From the NCBI GenBank assembly GCA_003165595.1, contig PLWQ01000033.1:1-21082 (forward strand): a stretch of DNA of 21,082 nt, in the 5' to 3' direction. This DNA comes from Fibrobacterota bacterium (GTDB lineage: Bacteria; Fibrobacterota; Chitinivibrionia; Chitinivibrionales; FEN-1185). The notes below the pieces were generated by a model that had not been told where the DNA came from, searched no databases, and worked only from the letters and a program-made list of their open reading frames with translations. A program made the position numbers and the translations under genes. The first letter of the stretch is position 1. Each line of letters begins with the position of its first letter. This document shows, one piece after another, positions 14,552-21,082 of this stretch.

Positions 14552-15393
14552 GGGCGCGCCCCCTGCGGTGCGGCGGCATCCGGCGATTTCTTGACAAACA
14601 GCCGCTTTGCCGCAAGCGCGGCAAAGTAGCAGACACCCGCGACAAGAATGATGGTCGCCCCGGAGGTGAGGTTGAAGTAATACGAGAGAAATAATCCGCT
14701 CACGGTAAACACCATGCCGAGGATGCTCGACGCAACCATGATGCGGCTGAGCTTCCGGGTAAAAAGCTCGGCAATGGAGGCGGGGATGGTAAAGAGCGCA
14801 ATTACCAGGATGAGCCCCACAACGCGGATAAGCACGACCACGCAGAGCGCGATGAGAATAAGCACGAGGTAATACAGGGCGCGCACGGGTACGCCGCTGA
14901 TAAGCGCGAATTCCTCGTCGTAGGACAGGGCAACGAGCTCCTTGTACAGCAGCACGATGCTCACGAGTATCACCACGTCGAGCCCGGCCATAAAGAGAAT
15001 GCTCTGGCCGGGTACGGCGAGTATGCTGCCGAACAGGTAGCTCATGAGGTCGACGAAATACCCTTTTGTCAAATCGATCATCAGGATGCCGAACGCCATG
15101 CCCAGCGCCCACACGACCCCCACCGTGGTGTCGGCCCGTTCCTTCTTCTTCGCGGTGAGAGAGCCCATGATTGTCGAAGCGAGCAGGGAAAAGAGCATGG
15201 CGCCTGCCAGCAGCGGCCAGCGGAAGAACACGGCAAGGCCGAGGCCGCCGTAGGCGGCGTGGGCGACCCCGCCGGCCAGCGACGACAAACGGTTCACCAC
15301 AACCAGGCTGCCCACCACGCCGCAGGCGATGCTCACCAGCACGCCGGCCAGCAGGGCATTGCGCATGAATTCGTAATGAAGGATGTCGAACAC
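14548..15393 (-). CDS. znuB: Zinc/metal ABC transporter permease (ZnuB/MntB family, ABC-3)
   Basis: This 281-residue polytopic protein is the permease of a metal ABC importer. It has about eight or nine hydrophobic segments. Family signatures are FMRNALLAGVLVSIACGVVGSLVVVNRL, LAGGVAHAAYGG, DLMSYLFGSIL and VVGLILVIALFTIPAS. The start is a GTG at 15393 with GAGG six bases upstream; no better start lies nearby. It overlaps the following pncC-like gene by 4 bases. It is separated from the upstream znuC-like gene by about 280 bases occupied by an inserted repeat, although all other junctions in this operon overlap. Zinc rather than manganese is inferred from the linked Fur-family regulator and the ZnuA-like protein. 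Confidence 0.94.
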   Translation of the reverse strand: MFDILHYEFMRNALLAGVLVSIACGVVGSLVVVNRLSSLAGGVAHAAYGGLGLAVFFRWPLLAGAMLFSLLASTIMGSLTAKKKERADTTVGVVWALGMAFGILMIDLTKGYFVDLMSYLFGSILAVPGQSILFMAGLDVVILVSIVLLYKELVALSYDEEFALISGVPVRALYYLVLILIALCVVVLIRVVGLILVIALFTIPASIAELFTRKLSRIMVASSILGMVFTVSGLFLSYYFNLTSGATIILVAGVCYFAALAAKRLFVKKSPDAAAPQGARP

Positions 15394-15417
15394 TAAAACC
15401 TCAGAGTTTCAATTTAA

Positions 15418-15669
15418 AAGTTCAAAGTTGAAAGTCTGGGCGACAAACCCGTAAATGCATTTAAGGGCACCTCTAAAAATTGTCCCGATGTCATTGCGAG
15501 GAGCGTAGCGACGTGGCACCACAGCCCTACAGGAGTAGACGCTCCTGCGAATCTCCCGCAATTCTTTGCAAAAACGCGAGATTGCTTCGCTTTGCTCGCA
15601 ATGACAAAACGCGTTTTTGAATATCTAGATGTCCCCTTAGGATTACTTTCAACTTTCAACTTTGAACTT
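15418..15669. repeat. Repeat cassette with 18-bp outer inverted repeats and inner MITE-like element, inserted in the zinc operon
   Basis: An 18-bp perfect inverted repeat (AAGTTCAAAGTTGAAAGT at 15418-15435, complement at 15652-15669) flanks a smaller element at 15462-15639. That element has imperfect 19-bp terminal inverted repeats starting TAAGGG, 15 of 19 matching. Inside, GTCATTGCGAG (from about 15489) pairs with CTCGCAATGAC (to about 15604), and AGGAG pairs with CTCCT. The right end matches the window start (1-54) at 52 of 54. The CATTGCGAG...CTCGCAATGAC wording is like dispersed palindromic repeats known in many bacteria. No gene is present. Confidence 0.87.
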
Positions 15670-15673
15670 CTAA

Positions 15674-16447
15674 CTACCTTTCGTGCGCATGATACACCCG
15701 GTGCGGAAGCCCGTGCGCGATAATATCCACCGGACAGCCGAAGGTGGCCGCAATGGTTTCGTCGTCGAGCATGCCGTCGGGATGGTAAAAGAGCCGCCTG
15801 TTTACGCATGCGACAGACCGGATATACGACGATACCGCACCCACGTTGTGCGTCACCAGAACCACCGTGGTCCCGGAAGCGTTGATTTTGCGCATATATT
15901 CGTAGATTTCGTCCTGGCCCATGGTGTCGATCGACGCGGTCGGTTCATCCAGAAACAGGATCTGCGGCTCCGACACGAGCGCCCGCGCCAGCAGCACTTT
16001 CTGGCGCTGTCCGCCCGAAAGCTCGCCGATGCTCCGGTTTTCCAGATGCGAGAGATTCAATTCCTTGAGAATGGCGGCGGCTTTGTCCCGGTCGTCCCCG
16101 GTATAGGGCCGAAACATACTCCGCCGCGACAGGAGCCCCATGAGCGTCACGTCGATCACCGAAATCGGGAACCACTTGTTGGACGACGTTTCCTGGGGAA
16201 TGTAGCCGGCACGGATGCGGGATTTTTCGGGCGCATCACCCAGGAGGCGCACCGTCCCCTGCGACGGCTTGAGCACACCGAGCGCCAGCCGCAAGAGCGT
16301 TGTCTTGCCGCCGCCATTGGGACCGATGATGCCGACGAAATCGCCTGCGTTGACAGTGAGCGAAACACCCTGCAGTACGGTTTCCTCGCCGAAGGAAAAC
16401 GAGACGCCGGCCATTTCGATGGCGGGAATGCGCTTAGGATCGCTCAC
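15674..16447 (-). CDS. znuC: Zinc/metal ABC transporter ATP-binding protein (ZnuC family)
   Basis: This 257-residue ATPase powers the metal importer. It has Walker A GPNGGGKTT, the Q-loop YIPQE, signature LSGGQRQKVLLARAL, Walker B ILFLDEPTASID and the H-loop VTHN. The SSNKWFPISVIDVTLMGL segment is typical of zinc and manganese importer ATPases. The start is the GTG at 16447, which overlaps the znuA-like stop as GTGA. An open frame continues upstream only as a shadow of that gene. It ends a few bases from the repeat cassette that separates it from the permease gene. Confidence 0.95.
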   Translation of the reverse strand: MSDPKRIPAIEMAGVSFSFGEETVLQGVSLTVNAGDFVGIIGPNGGGKTTLLRLALGVLKPSQGTVRLLGDAPEKSRIRAGYIPQETSSNKWFPISVIDVTLMGLLSRRSMFRPYTGDDRDKAAAILKELNLSHLENRSIGELSGGQRQKVLLARALVSEPQILFLDEPTASIDTMGQDEIYEYMRKINASGTTVVLVTHNVGAVSSYIRSVACVNRRLFYHPDGMLDDETIAATFGCPVDIIAHGLPHRVYHAHER

Positions 16448-17325
16448 TGTTCGCCTATCTTTCTTGCGACAGACAACAGCGTGTTCTTCCAGTCGTAGGC
16501 GAGCCCGTCGGCCTCGACCACGCCCGCGCCAAGCTCGCGCGCAATCACCTCGGCGCTCCTTCGCGAGAATTCCGGCTGGACAAACACCGTATGAATCTTG
16601 TAGTACCTCGCCGTATCGAGAATTGCCCTCATGGTGCGAGGGCTCGGTTCCTTGCCTTCCACCTCGATTGAAACCTGTTTGAGGCAATAGTCTTTCGCAA
16701 AGTATCCCCACGTGGGATGGAAAACGAGGAACGCCTTGCGGCGGCCGCCGGAATCGCATGGCAGAATGGCGCGCAGTTGCCGTTCAAGAGAATCGATTTC
16801 CGCGAAGAAAAGGCTGCAATTCTTTTTGTACGCCAAGGCATGAGCCGTGTCGATCCGGGCCAGCCCGGCCGCGATCGACGAGGCCTGCAGCTTGACGAGT
16901 TCGGGCGAAAGCCAGATATGCGGATCGAGCCCGCGGCCGCCGTTTGCAGGGGCATGCTCGTCGTTGTCCACGGCGGGGAGTTTCCGAACCAGCCTGTCGG
17001 TGTGAACCACGAGCATGCCGGGGGCCATGGACGCGAACTTGGGAAGCCAGGGTTCCTCGAACTCCAGCCCGACCGCAAAGTAAGCGCGGGCGGTTGACAA
17101 CAGCGACATCTGCGCCGGATGCGGCTCGTACGAATGTACATTGGTGCCCGGCGGCACCATAACGAGGCAATTGACCCGGCCGCCGCTTATCTTGTCCACA
17201 AAGTATTTCTGCGGCACAATGCTCACGAACACGGCAATGCCGGCCTCCGCGGGGCGCTTGTGCGGACGACCGCACAGGCACAGGCATGCAAGGGCTGCGG
17301 CGCAGAAAACGAGCGCTTGCTTCAT
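16444..17325 (-). CDS. znuA: Zinc ABC transporter substrate-binding lipoprotein (ZnuA family)
   Basis: This 293-residue protein captures metal outside the cytoplasmic membrane and delivers it to the permease. An N-terminal hydrophobic signal ends in a cysteine-rich stretch (ALACLCLCG), so it is probably a lipoprotein, though the lipobox is not perfect. Likely metal ligands are H64 (GTNVHSYEP), H136 (LDPHIWLSP), H203 (VFHPTWGYFAKDY) and an acidic residue near D273. The His-rich loop of many ZnuA proteins is reduced to one short segment (DNDEHAPANGG). The ATG at 17325 overlaps the fur/zur stop as ATGA. An alternative in-frame start nine codons upstream would overlap the regulator more and add a charged leader, which does not suit a signal peptide. 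Confidence 0.93.
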   Translation of the reverse strand: MKQALVFCAAALACLCLCGRPHKRPAEAGIAVFVSIVPQKYFVDKISGGRVNCLVMVPPGTNVHSYEPHPAQMSLLSTARAYFAVGLEFEEPWLPKFASMAPGMLVVHTDRLVRKLPAVDNDEHAPANGGRGLDPHIWLSPELVKLQASSIAAGLARIDTAHALAYKKNCSLFFAEIDSLERQLRAILPCDSGGRRKAFLVFHPTWGYFAKDYCLKQVSIEVEGKEPSPRTMRAILDTARYYKIHTVFVQPEFSRRSAEVIARELGAGVVEADGLAYDWKNTLLSVARKIGEQ

Positions 17326-17765
17326 GCGCCCTCCTTCCTGCAGCTCGCGCACAACCCGTGCAGGTAAATTTCCTGGTTTTCCACCACGCGGCCGGGTTTC
17401 AAGCGGCTCCAGCGAGGCAGCTTTACATCAGACAAGCATTCCATCTTCCCGCATTTGCGGCAGGAAAAGTGGGGGTGGCAATGCTCGGTATGGCCGCACG
17501 GGCATACGGCAAATTGCCACACGCGATCGCCGGTTTCGATCCGGTGCGCGATGCTGTGCTCCAAAAAGGATGACAGCACGCGGTACACCGTTACCTTGTC
17601 GGCGCCGGGAATGGCGCCGGCGATTTCATGATGGGATAGCGGCTTCCTGGCCGAGAGCAGGAGGCTGAGGACGTCGATCCGGGGTCGGGTCTTTTTGAGC
17701 CCGTGATCTCTCAGCAGGGCCGAGGCCCGTCCAAGAGAGTCGGAATGGCGGCGTGAACGCTTCAT
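17322..17765 (-). CDS. zur: Fur-family metalloregulator, probably Zur
   Basis: This 147-residue protein is a Fur-superfamily repressor. The winged helix includes KKTRPRIDVLSLLL, SHHEIAGAI and the recognition helix DKVTVYRVLSSFLE. The C-terminal dimerisation domain carries two CxxC pairs (C102/C105 and C139/C142) that hold structural zinc, plus the His/Cys-rich CPCGHTEHCHPHF. The ATG at 17765 has AAAGGAC just upstream; an open frame 23 codons longer lacks a start that fits the family and runs into the promoter. As first gene of the znuA-znuC-znuB operon, with a 4-bp overlap to znuA, it is most likely a zinc-responsive autorepressor. Iron or manganese sensing cannot be excluded by sequence. Confidence 0.9.
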   Translation of the reverse strand: MKRSRRHSDSLGRASALLRDHGLKKTRPRIDVLSLLLSARKPLSHHEIAGAIPGADKVTVYRVLSSFLEHSIAHRIETGDRVWQFAVCPCGHTEHCHPHFSCRKCGKMECLSDVKLPRWSRLKPGRVVENQEIYLHGLCASCRKEGA

Positions 17766-17789
17766 TCGGTGTCCTTTTCCCAAACAGAC

Positions 17790-17820
17790 AATATACATGC
17801 AAATGCAAGTGAGTTGCAAC
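17790..17820 (-). promoter_or_regulatory. Promoter and candidate Zur operator of the zinc operon
   Basis: On the minus strand, TTGCAA (17819-17814) and TATATT (17795-17790) form a sigma-70-like pair with an 18-base spacer, about 25 bases before the fur/zur ATG. The spacer and -35 box contain overlapping palindromes built on TGCA: TGCAA-5-TTGCA and TGCA-AA-TGCA. A Fur-family dimer bound here would block RNA polymerase, giving autoregulation. Operator identity is inferred. Confidence 0.65.
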
Positions 17821-17838
17821 TGGCGATGATGCAAAATC

Positions 17839-17848
17839 GGGGGGGGGG
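17839..17848 (+). repeat. Homopolymeric tract of ten G
   Basis: Ten consecutive G residues lie about 20 bases upstream of the -35 box of the zinc operon promoter and just past the HEPN gene stop. Such tracts slip during replication and are also prone to sequencing error. Confidence 0.8.
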
Positions 17849-17871
17849 TGGCCGGCGCCGCAACGGAACGG

Positions 17872-18267
17872 TCAGGGTTTCTGTGGAATGAGCGCTATGA
17901 CGGCAGCAACGAACAGTTCGGACTTCGTGACGAGGGGCTCCACTTGTCCTTGAGAAAAGGTAACAAAATCGGCATAGTCGCCTTCTTGCCTATTGTCAAA
18001 AAGGTCGTTGTACACTTCGGCGACCTCCCGTGAACAAATACCGGACTTAACAAAATGCACATTGAACAGCGACAGAATACCGGTGTGCTTGCTTGACGAC
18101 AAACCCCGCGATGCCAAGAGAGCCGAAACCGAGTAGAAGCATGCATAATAGAGGCGATTCACGCACGATCTCCATCTTCCGGCGGCGGCAAGCAATTTCG
18201 CATCCTCAAGAACTTCGCGGGCTCTGTCTACTCGATGTGAAACGACCGCAGAGGTGCCTTCGGTCAT
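17872..18267 (-). CDS. HEPN-domain protein (COG1895-like), partner of minimal nucleotidyltransferase
   Basis: This 131-residue all-helical protein has the HEPN features RVDRAREVLEDAKLL, RLYYACFYSVSALLASRG, KHTGILSLFNVHFV and NRQEGDYADFVTF. HEPN/nucleotidyltransferase pairs often act as toxin and antitoxin: the HEPN protein cleaves RNA and its partner silences it by nucleotide transfer. Here the usual catalytic R-x4-6-H is not evident; the matching place reads R93-QEG-D97-Y98, as in the COG1895 branch. RNase activity is therefore uncertain. The ATG at 18267 overlaps the upstream nucleotidyltransferase stop as ATGA, so the longer open frame is ignored. The two are an operon. Confidence 0.85.
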   Translation of the reverse strand: MTEGTSAVVSHRVDRAREVLEDAKLLAAAGRWRSCVNRLYYACFYSVSALLASRGLSSSKHTGILSLFNVHFVKSGICSREVAEVYNDLFDNRQEGDYADFVTFSQGQVEPLVTKSELFVAAVIALIPQKP

Positions 18268-18575
18268 ACCGTTATGCCTTCTGCGCGGATGTTTGCGAAT
18301 AATGATGATGCCTGGAATTCGGGAGCGCCCCAGAGGGCCCGGCTCCGCACAATTGCGCAAAGGACTTCGCCGGTTTCCCATTCAAGCTCGTGAAGCTCAT
18401 GACGAATCCTGGCCGTACGTTTGTAGTCGACATCGCCGTCAACCAGTATGAGGAAATCCCAATCGGACTCTTTCTGGAAATCGTTTCGCGCGCGTGAGCC
18501 ATAGAGAATTATCCGGGCGGTCGGCTCGACCCGCAGCACGGATTCTTTGACCCTTGTCGCGATACCGAATGCCAT
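18264..18575 (-). CDS. Minimal nucleotidyltransferase (MNT) domain protein
   Basis: This 103-residue protein is a stand-alone DNA-polymerase-beta-like nucleotidyltransferase. The signature LYGSRARNDFQKESDWDFLILVD contains G26-S27 and the metal-binding D38-x-D40. This matches the G-S-x(n)-D-x-D pattern of MntA-type antitoxins, which add AMP to the partner HEPN toxin in characterised systems. It precedes and overlaps the HEPN gene by 4 bases. The third acidic residue is probably E66 or nearby (HELEWETGEV), which I cannot fix without alignment. It could also be a domesticated, non-toxic pair. Confidence 0.88.
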   Translation of the reverse strand: MAFGIATRVKESVLRVEPTARIILYGSRARNDFQKESDWDFLILVDGDVDYKRTARIRHELHELEWETGEVLCAIVRSRALWGAPEFQASSLFANIRAEGITV

Positions 18576-18612
18576 GCTCCACTCCCGCCCAAAGGTTACT
18601 TCGTGCCATGGG

Positions 18613-18641
18613 CATATAAACGCCGACGCAGAGAACTACAA
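18613..18641 (-). promoter_or_regulatory. Candidate promoter of the MNT/HEPN pair
   Basis: On the minus strand, TTGTAG (18641-18636) and TATATG (18618-18613) are separated by 17 bases and lie about 38 bases before the nucleotidyltransferase ATG. The match to sigma-70 boxes is moderate. The rest of the divergent gap to the ABC-F gene (18642-18844) shows no gene or repeat that I recognise. Confidence 0.4.
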
Positions 18642-18844
18642 CTACTAAAAAAATAGGTCTTGCTGGTGAAATGGTCAAGGACGCCTGGCCACGCGTTGCC
18701 AAGACTCGCATTCCGGGCAGGAGTCACAATCTATCGGCAACGCGCGGAGAATGTGCGGCGAGGGACGCCCGGACTATTCAATTCAATGACGTCGATAAAT
18801 CCAAGAGACAATGGTGTCCCTTACAGAAACTATTTTCTTCCCCT

Positions 18845-20770
18845 ATGATTTCTCTCACCGGCATCCGAAAGCAATACTCCAGCCAGATCGTATTCGACAA
18901 CGTGAATGTGTCGTTTTACGACGACGACCGTGTCGCGCTCATCGGCCGCAACGGCACGGGCAAGACCTCTCTGCTGCGTCTGATCTCGGGAAAAGACGAG
19001 CCGGACAATGGCGTGGTGTCGGTAAGCGCGGGGACCACGGTGGGATATCTGCCGCAGGAGATCGAAACCATTCGCGACGCCGCGCCGCTGGACATTGTGC
19101 TCGAACCGTTCTCCCACCTCCTGTCCTTCCAGGAAACGTACGAGGCGGCGTCGCAATCGGCCGCCGGCGGCGACCACAGGCACGTGAAACGTGCTCTTGA
19201 CAAAATAGATGCCTTGCAGGCGCAGATCGAGTATGTGGACGCCTTTTCGCTGGCGTCGCGCGCAAAAGCCATCATGGCGGGCCTGGGGATTCCCGAAGAC
19301 AAATGGGAGGCGCCGGTCCAGAACCTCTCCGGCGGGTACCGGATGCGCGTGATGCTCGCGCGGCTCCTGCTCCTGTCGCCCTCCATGCTCATGCTCGACG
19401 AGCCCACCAATCATCTGGACATGGATTCGCTGGTATGGCTGGAGTCGTTCCTCAGGCGGTACAAAGGCGGGCTCATCGTGGTGAGCCACGACCGCGATTT
19501 TTTGAATCGGGCTACCGCTATCACGGCCGAACTTTCGGCCGGCGCGATAACGGTGTATAAGGGGAACTACGACGCGTACATGCTATACAAAGAGGAACGC
19601 GAGAAGTCGGAGGAGAGCACGCGCGCGAACCTCGAACGCCAGATTGCGCAAAAGGAACGGTTCATCGAACGGTTTCGCGCAAAGGCGACAAAGGCCTCGC
19701 AGGTGCAGTCGCGGGTAAAGTCCGTCGAAGAACTCAAGAACCAGCTGCCCGACGTCCACCGCGTGCAGAAGACGCTGCGCTTCACGTTCCCGTCGCCCTT
19801 TGCCAGCGGAGGCGTTCCTTTTAAGCTCGAAAAGGCGTCCGCCGCCTACAACGGCGTGCCCGTGTTTTCCGGGATCAGCCTCACTATTACCAGGGGAGAC
19901 AAAGTTGCGATCGTGGGTCCCAACGGCGCCGGCAAGACCACCCTGCTCAAAATTCTTTCCGGGCTTTTGCGCCCGTCAAGCGGGGCCTGCATTGTGGGCC
20001 ACAACACCGATATCAGGTATTTCGGCCAGCACCAGCTCGAGCAGCTCGACACGGAGCGAACCCTGTACGAAACGGTTCAGCAGGCAAGCGGCTCGGGGGA
20101 GAGGACCTTTATCCAGAACGTGCTCGGCGCGTTCCTGTTCTCGGGCGACGACGTGCTCAAGCGGGTGAAGGTGCTGTCCGGCGGAGAAACGTCGCGGCTT
20201 GTGCTGGCAACCATTCTGGCGCGTCCGGGCAACGTGCTCATCCTCGACGAGCCTACCAACCATCTCGACATGCAGTCGGTGGAGATACTCACAGCGGCGC
20301 TGCAGGATTTCGCCGGCACCGTGGTGTTCGTTTCCCACAACGAATATTTCATTTCCAAAATAGCAACGCGCGTCATCGAGATGCGGCCGGGAGTCGTGCG
20401 GGATTTTCCTGGGACCATTTCGCAGTACCGCTCGTTTCTGGAGGCCGGCTACATGAAGAACGACGACGCGGCCGGCGGCCCAAAGAAGCAGGTGGACGAG
20501 GGCGAAGCCGCCAAACAGGATCGCATCCGCAAACGCGAGGAGCGCCGCCAGCTCCAGCGAAAAATCGAAAAACTGGAAAAGGACATCGACGGCCTTGAAG
20601 GGGAAATGAAGGCCGCCGACGAAGTCCTCAACAATCCCGCCAACGCGTCCAATTACGGACTCCTGCATGATACCGCGATGACCTTTGAAACTCTCAAGAA
20701 GAAGAACGAGAAGCTTGTCGTTGAGTGGGAGGAGCTGCAGGGGAAACTGGCAGAGGTTGAGGAAATTTGA
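18845..20770 (+). CDS. ABC-F family ATPase (Uup/YheS/EttA group)
   Basis: This 641-residue cytosolic protein has two ABC ATPase domains and no membrane segments. ABC-F proteins bind ribosomes near the exit site and affect translation or stalled complexes. Domain 1 has GRNGTGKT (residues 34-41), YLPQE, LSGGYRMRVMLARLL and LMLDEPTNHLDM. The linker is the basic helical segment typical of ABC-F (KSEESTRANLERQIAQKERF, then KATKASQVQSR). Domain 2 has GPNGAGKTT, LSGGETSRLVLATIL and LILDEPTNHLDM. The C-terminus is a charged coiled coil (about residues 545-641), as in Uup/YheS. The ATG at 18845 starts the conserved MISLTGIRKQY strand. The open frame extends 58 codons upstream without homology. A specific orthologue is not assigned. 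Confidence 0.95.
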   Translation: MISLTGIRKQYSSQIVFDNVNVSFYDDDRVALIGRNGTGKTSLLRLISGKDEPDNGVVSVSAGTTVGYLPQEIETIRDAAPLDIVLEPFSHLLSFQETYEAASQSAAGGDHRHVKRALDKIDALQAQIEYVDAFSLASRAKAIMAGLGIPEDKWEAPVQNLSGGYRMRVMLARLLLLSPSMLMLDEPTNHLDMDSLVWLESFLRRYKGGLIVVSHDRDFLNRATAITAELSAGAITVYKGNYDAYMLYKEEREKSEESTRANLERQIAQKERFIERFRAKATKASQVQSRVKSVEELKNQLPDVHRVQKTLRFTFPSPFASGGVPFKLEKASAAYNGVPVFSGISLTITRGDKVAIVGPNGAGKTTLLKILSGLLRPSSGACIVGHNTDIRYFGQHQLEQLDTERTLYETVQQASGSGERTFIQNVLGAFLFSGDDVLKRVKVLSGGETSRLVLATILARPGNVLILDEPTNHLDMQSVEILTAALQDFAGTVVFVSHNEYFISKIATRVIEMRPGVVRDFPGTISQYRSFLEAGYMKNDDAAGGPKKQVDEGEAAKQDRIRKREERRQLQRKIEKLEKDIDGLEGEMKAADEVLNNPANASNYGLLHDTAMTFETLKKKNEKLVVEWEELQGKLAEVEEI

Positions 20771-20818
20771 GAAGGTCGAGCCGGGCGAGTAATATTTTTC
20801 TAACAATTATTTTCCAAG

Positions 20819-21082
20819 AGGGGAAGTTTCCCCCTCTCTCCAGCCTCCTCGGCCTTCGGCCTGCGGTGGCTTGCGCTACCCCCTCGGCAGGTGCACCCCA
20901 AGAGGGCGCAGTTGCAAGCGTCAACACCCGTGTGGGGGCACCTGGAGGCGGCAGTTGAACGGTTTTTATGTGGCCGCGAAGCGGCATACCATTGAGGTTG
21001 CGTTGCGAAGGTGCGACGACGCACGAGCGTCAGCGGCGCACCTTCGCAGGAAGGGGTGTGCCTTGTATGTAGAGGCGTAGCG
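20819..21082 (+). repeat. Structured intergenic element, copy R4 (incomplete at window end)
   Basis: After the ABC-F gene the sequence has a palindrome GAGGGGAA/TTCCCCCTC (20818-20836) and a long hairpin whose arms are CAGGTGC and GCACCTG (about 20889-20943). Read in reverse, this hairpin resembles the one in R2 near 9238-9295. From 20973 comes a close copy of the R1 3' module: GCCGCGAAGCGGC, CATTGAGGTTGCGTTGC, a perfect 11-bp stem (21005-21015 with 21037-21047) and AGGAAGGGGTGTG. The window ends before the next expected hairpin. Confidence 0.82.

Noticed and set aside
14552-15112. N-terminal extension of the pncC-like open frame
   Set aside because: The extra 187 codons are an out-of-frame reading of znuB, and the CinA domain begins exactly after the GTG overlapping the znuB stop.
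18671-18844. 58-codon N-terminal extension of the ABC-F protein
   Set aside because: The extension lacks similarity to ABC-F proteins, and the conserved first strand begins at the ATG at 18845.

Overview
This window looks like a chromosomal segment of a moderately GC-rich, probably Gram-negative-type environmental bacterium. The basis is a lipoprotein-type zinc-binding protein, undecaprenyl-phosphate-linked glycan genes, and intergenic regions packed with long, structured repeats. I cannot assign a phylum from the sequence alone. No rRNA, tRNA, CRISPR array or complete insertion sequence is visible.

Layout. Positions 106-4842 hold three plus-strand surface-glycan genes: a GT4 glycosyltransferase, a polytopic Wzy-like membrane protein and an unusual tandem fusion of two GT4 enzymes. 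A DUF4143-type AAA ATPase (5185-6495) with its own paired inverted-repeat operator interrupts the locus. A bacillosamine-type set follows: GNAT acetyltransferase (7056), PglC-like phosphoglycosyltransferase (8319), PglE-like aminotransferase (9412), PglF/CapD-like 4,6-dehydratase (11095), and a YdcF/ElyC-like protein (12980). Together these could make an acetylated amino-deoxy sugar nucleotide, load it onto undecaprenyl phosphate, extend it and polymerise it.

Positions 14036-17765 (minus strand) form a zinc-uptake operon. Its order of transcription is fur/zur, znuA, znuC, znuB, pncC. Every junction is a 4-bp start/stop overlap except znuC-znuB, where a MITE-like repeat cassette is inserted. 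A good promoter with TGCA-rich palindromes lies upstream of fur/zur. Next come a minimal nucleotidyltransferase/HEPN gene pair (minus strand) and an ABC-F ATPase (plus strand).

The most unusual content is between the genes. A family of long, apparently non-coding elements lies between GNAT and pglC (7733-8276), pglC and pglE (8943-9387), pglE and pglF (10585-11069, reversed), and after the ABC-F gene (20819-end). Fragments lie around the ATPase gene. Aligned copies keep the same junction and loop sequences while both arms of their stems change together. One copy is bounded by 20-bp terminal inverted repeats. This pattern fits a structured RNA or a mobilised structured repeat family, and is the best candidate here for something undescribed.
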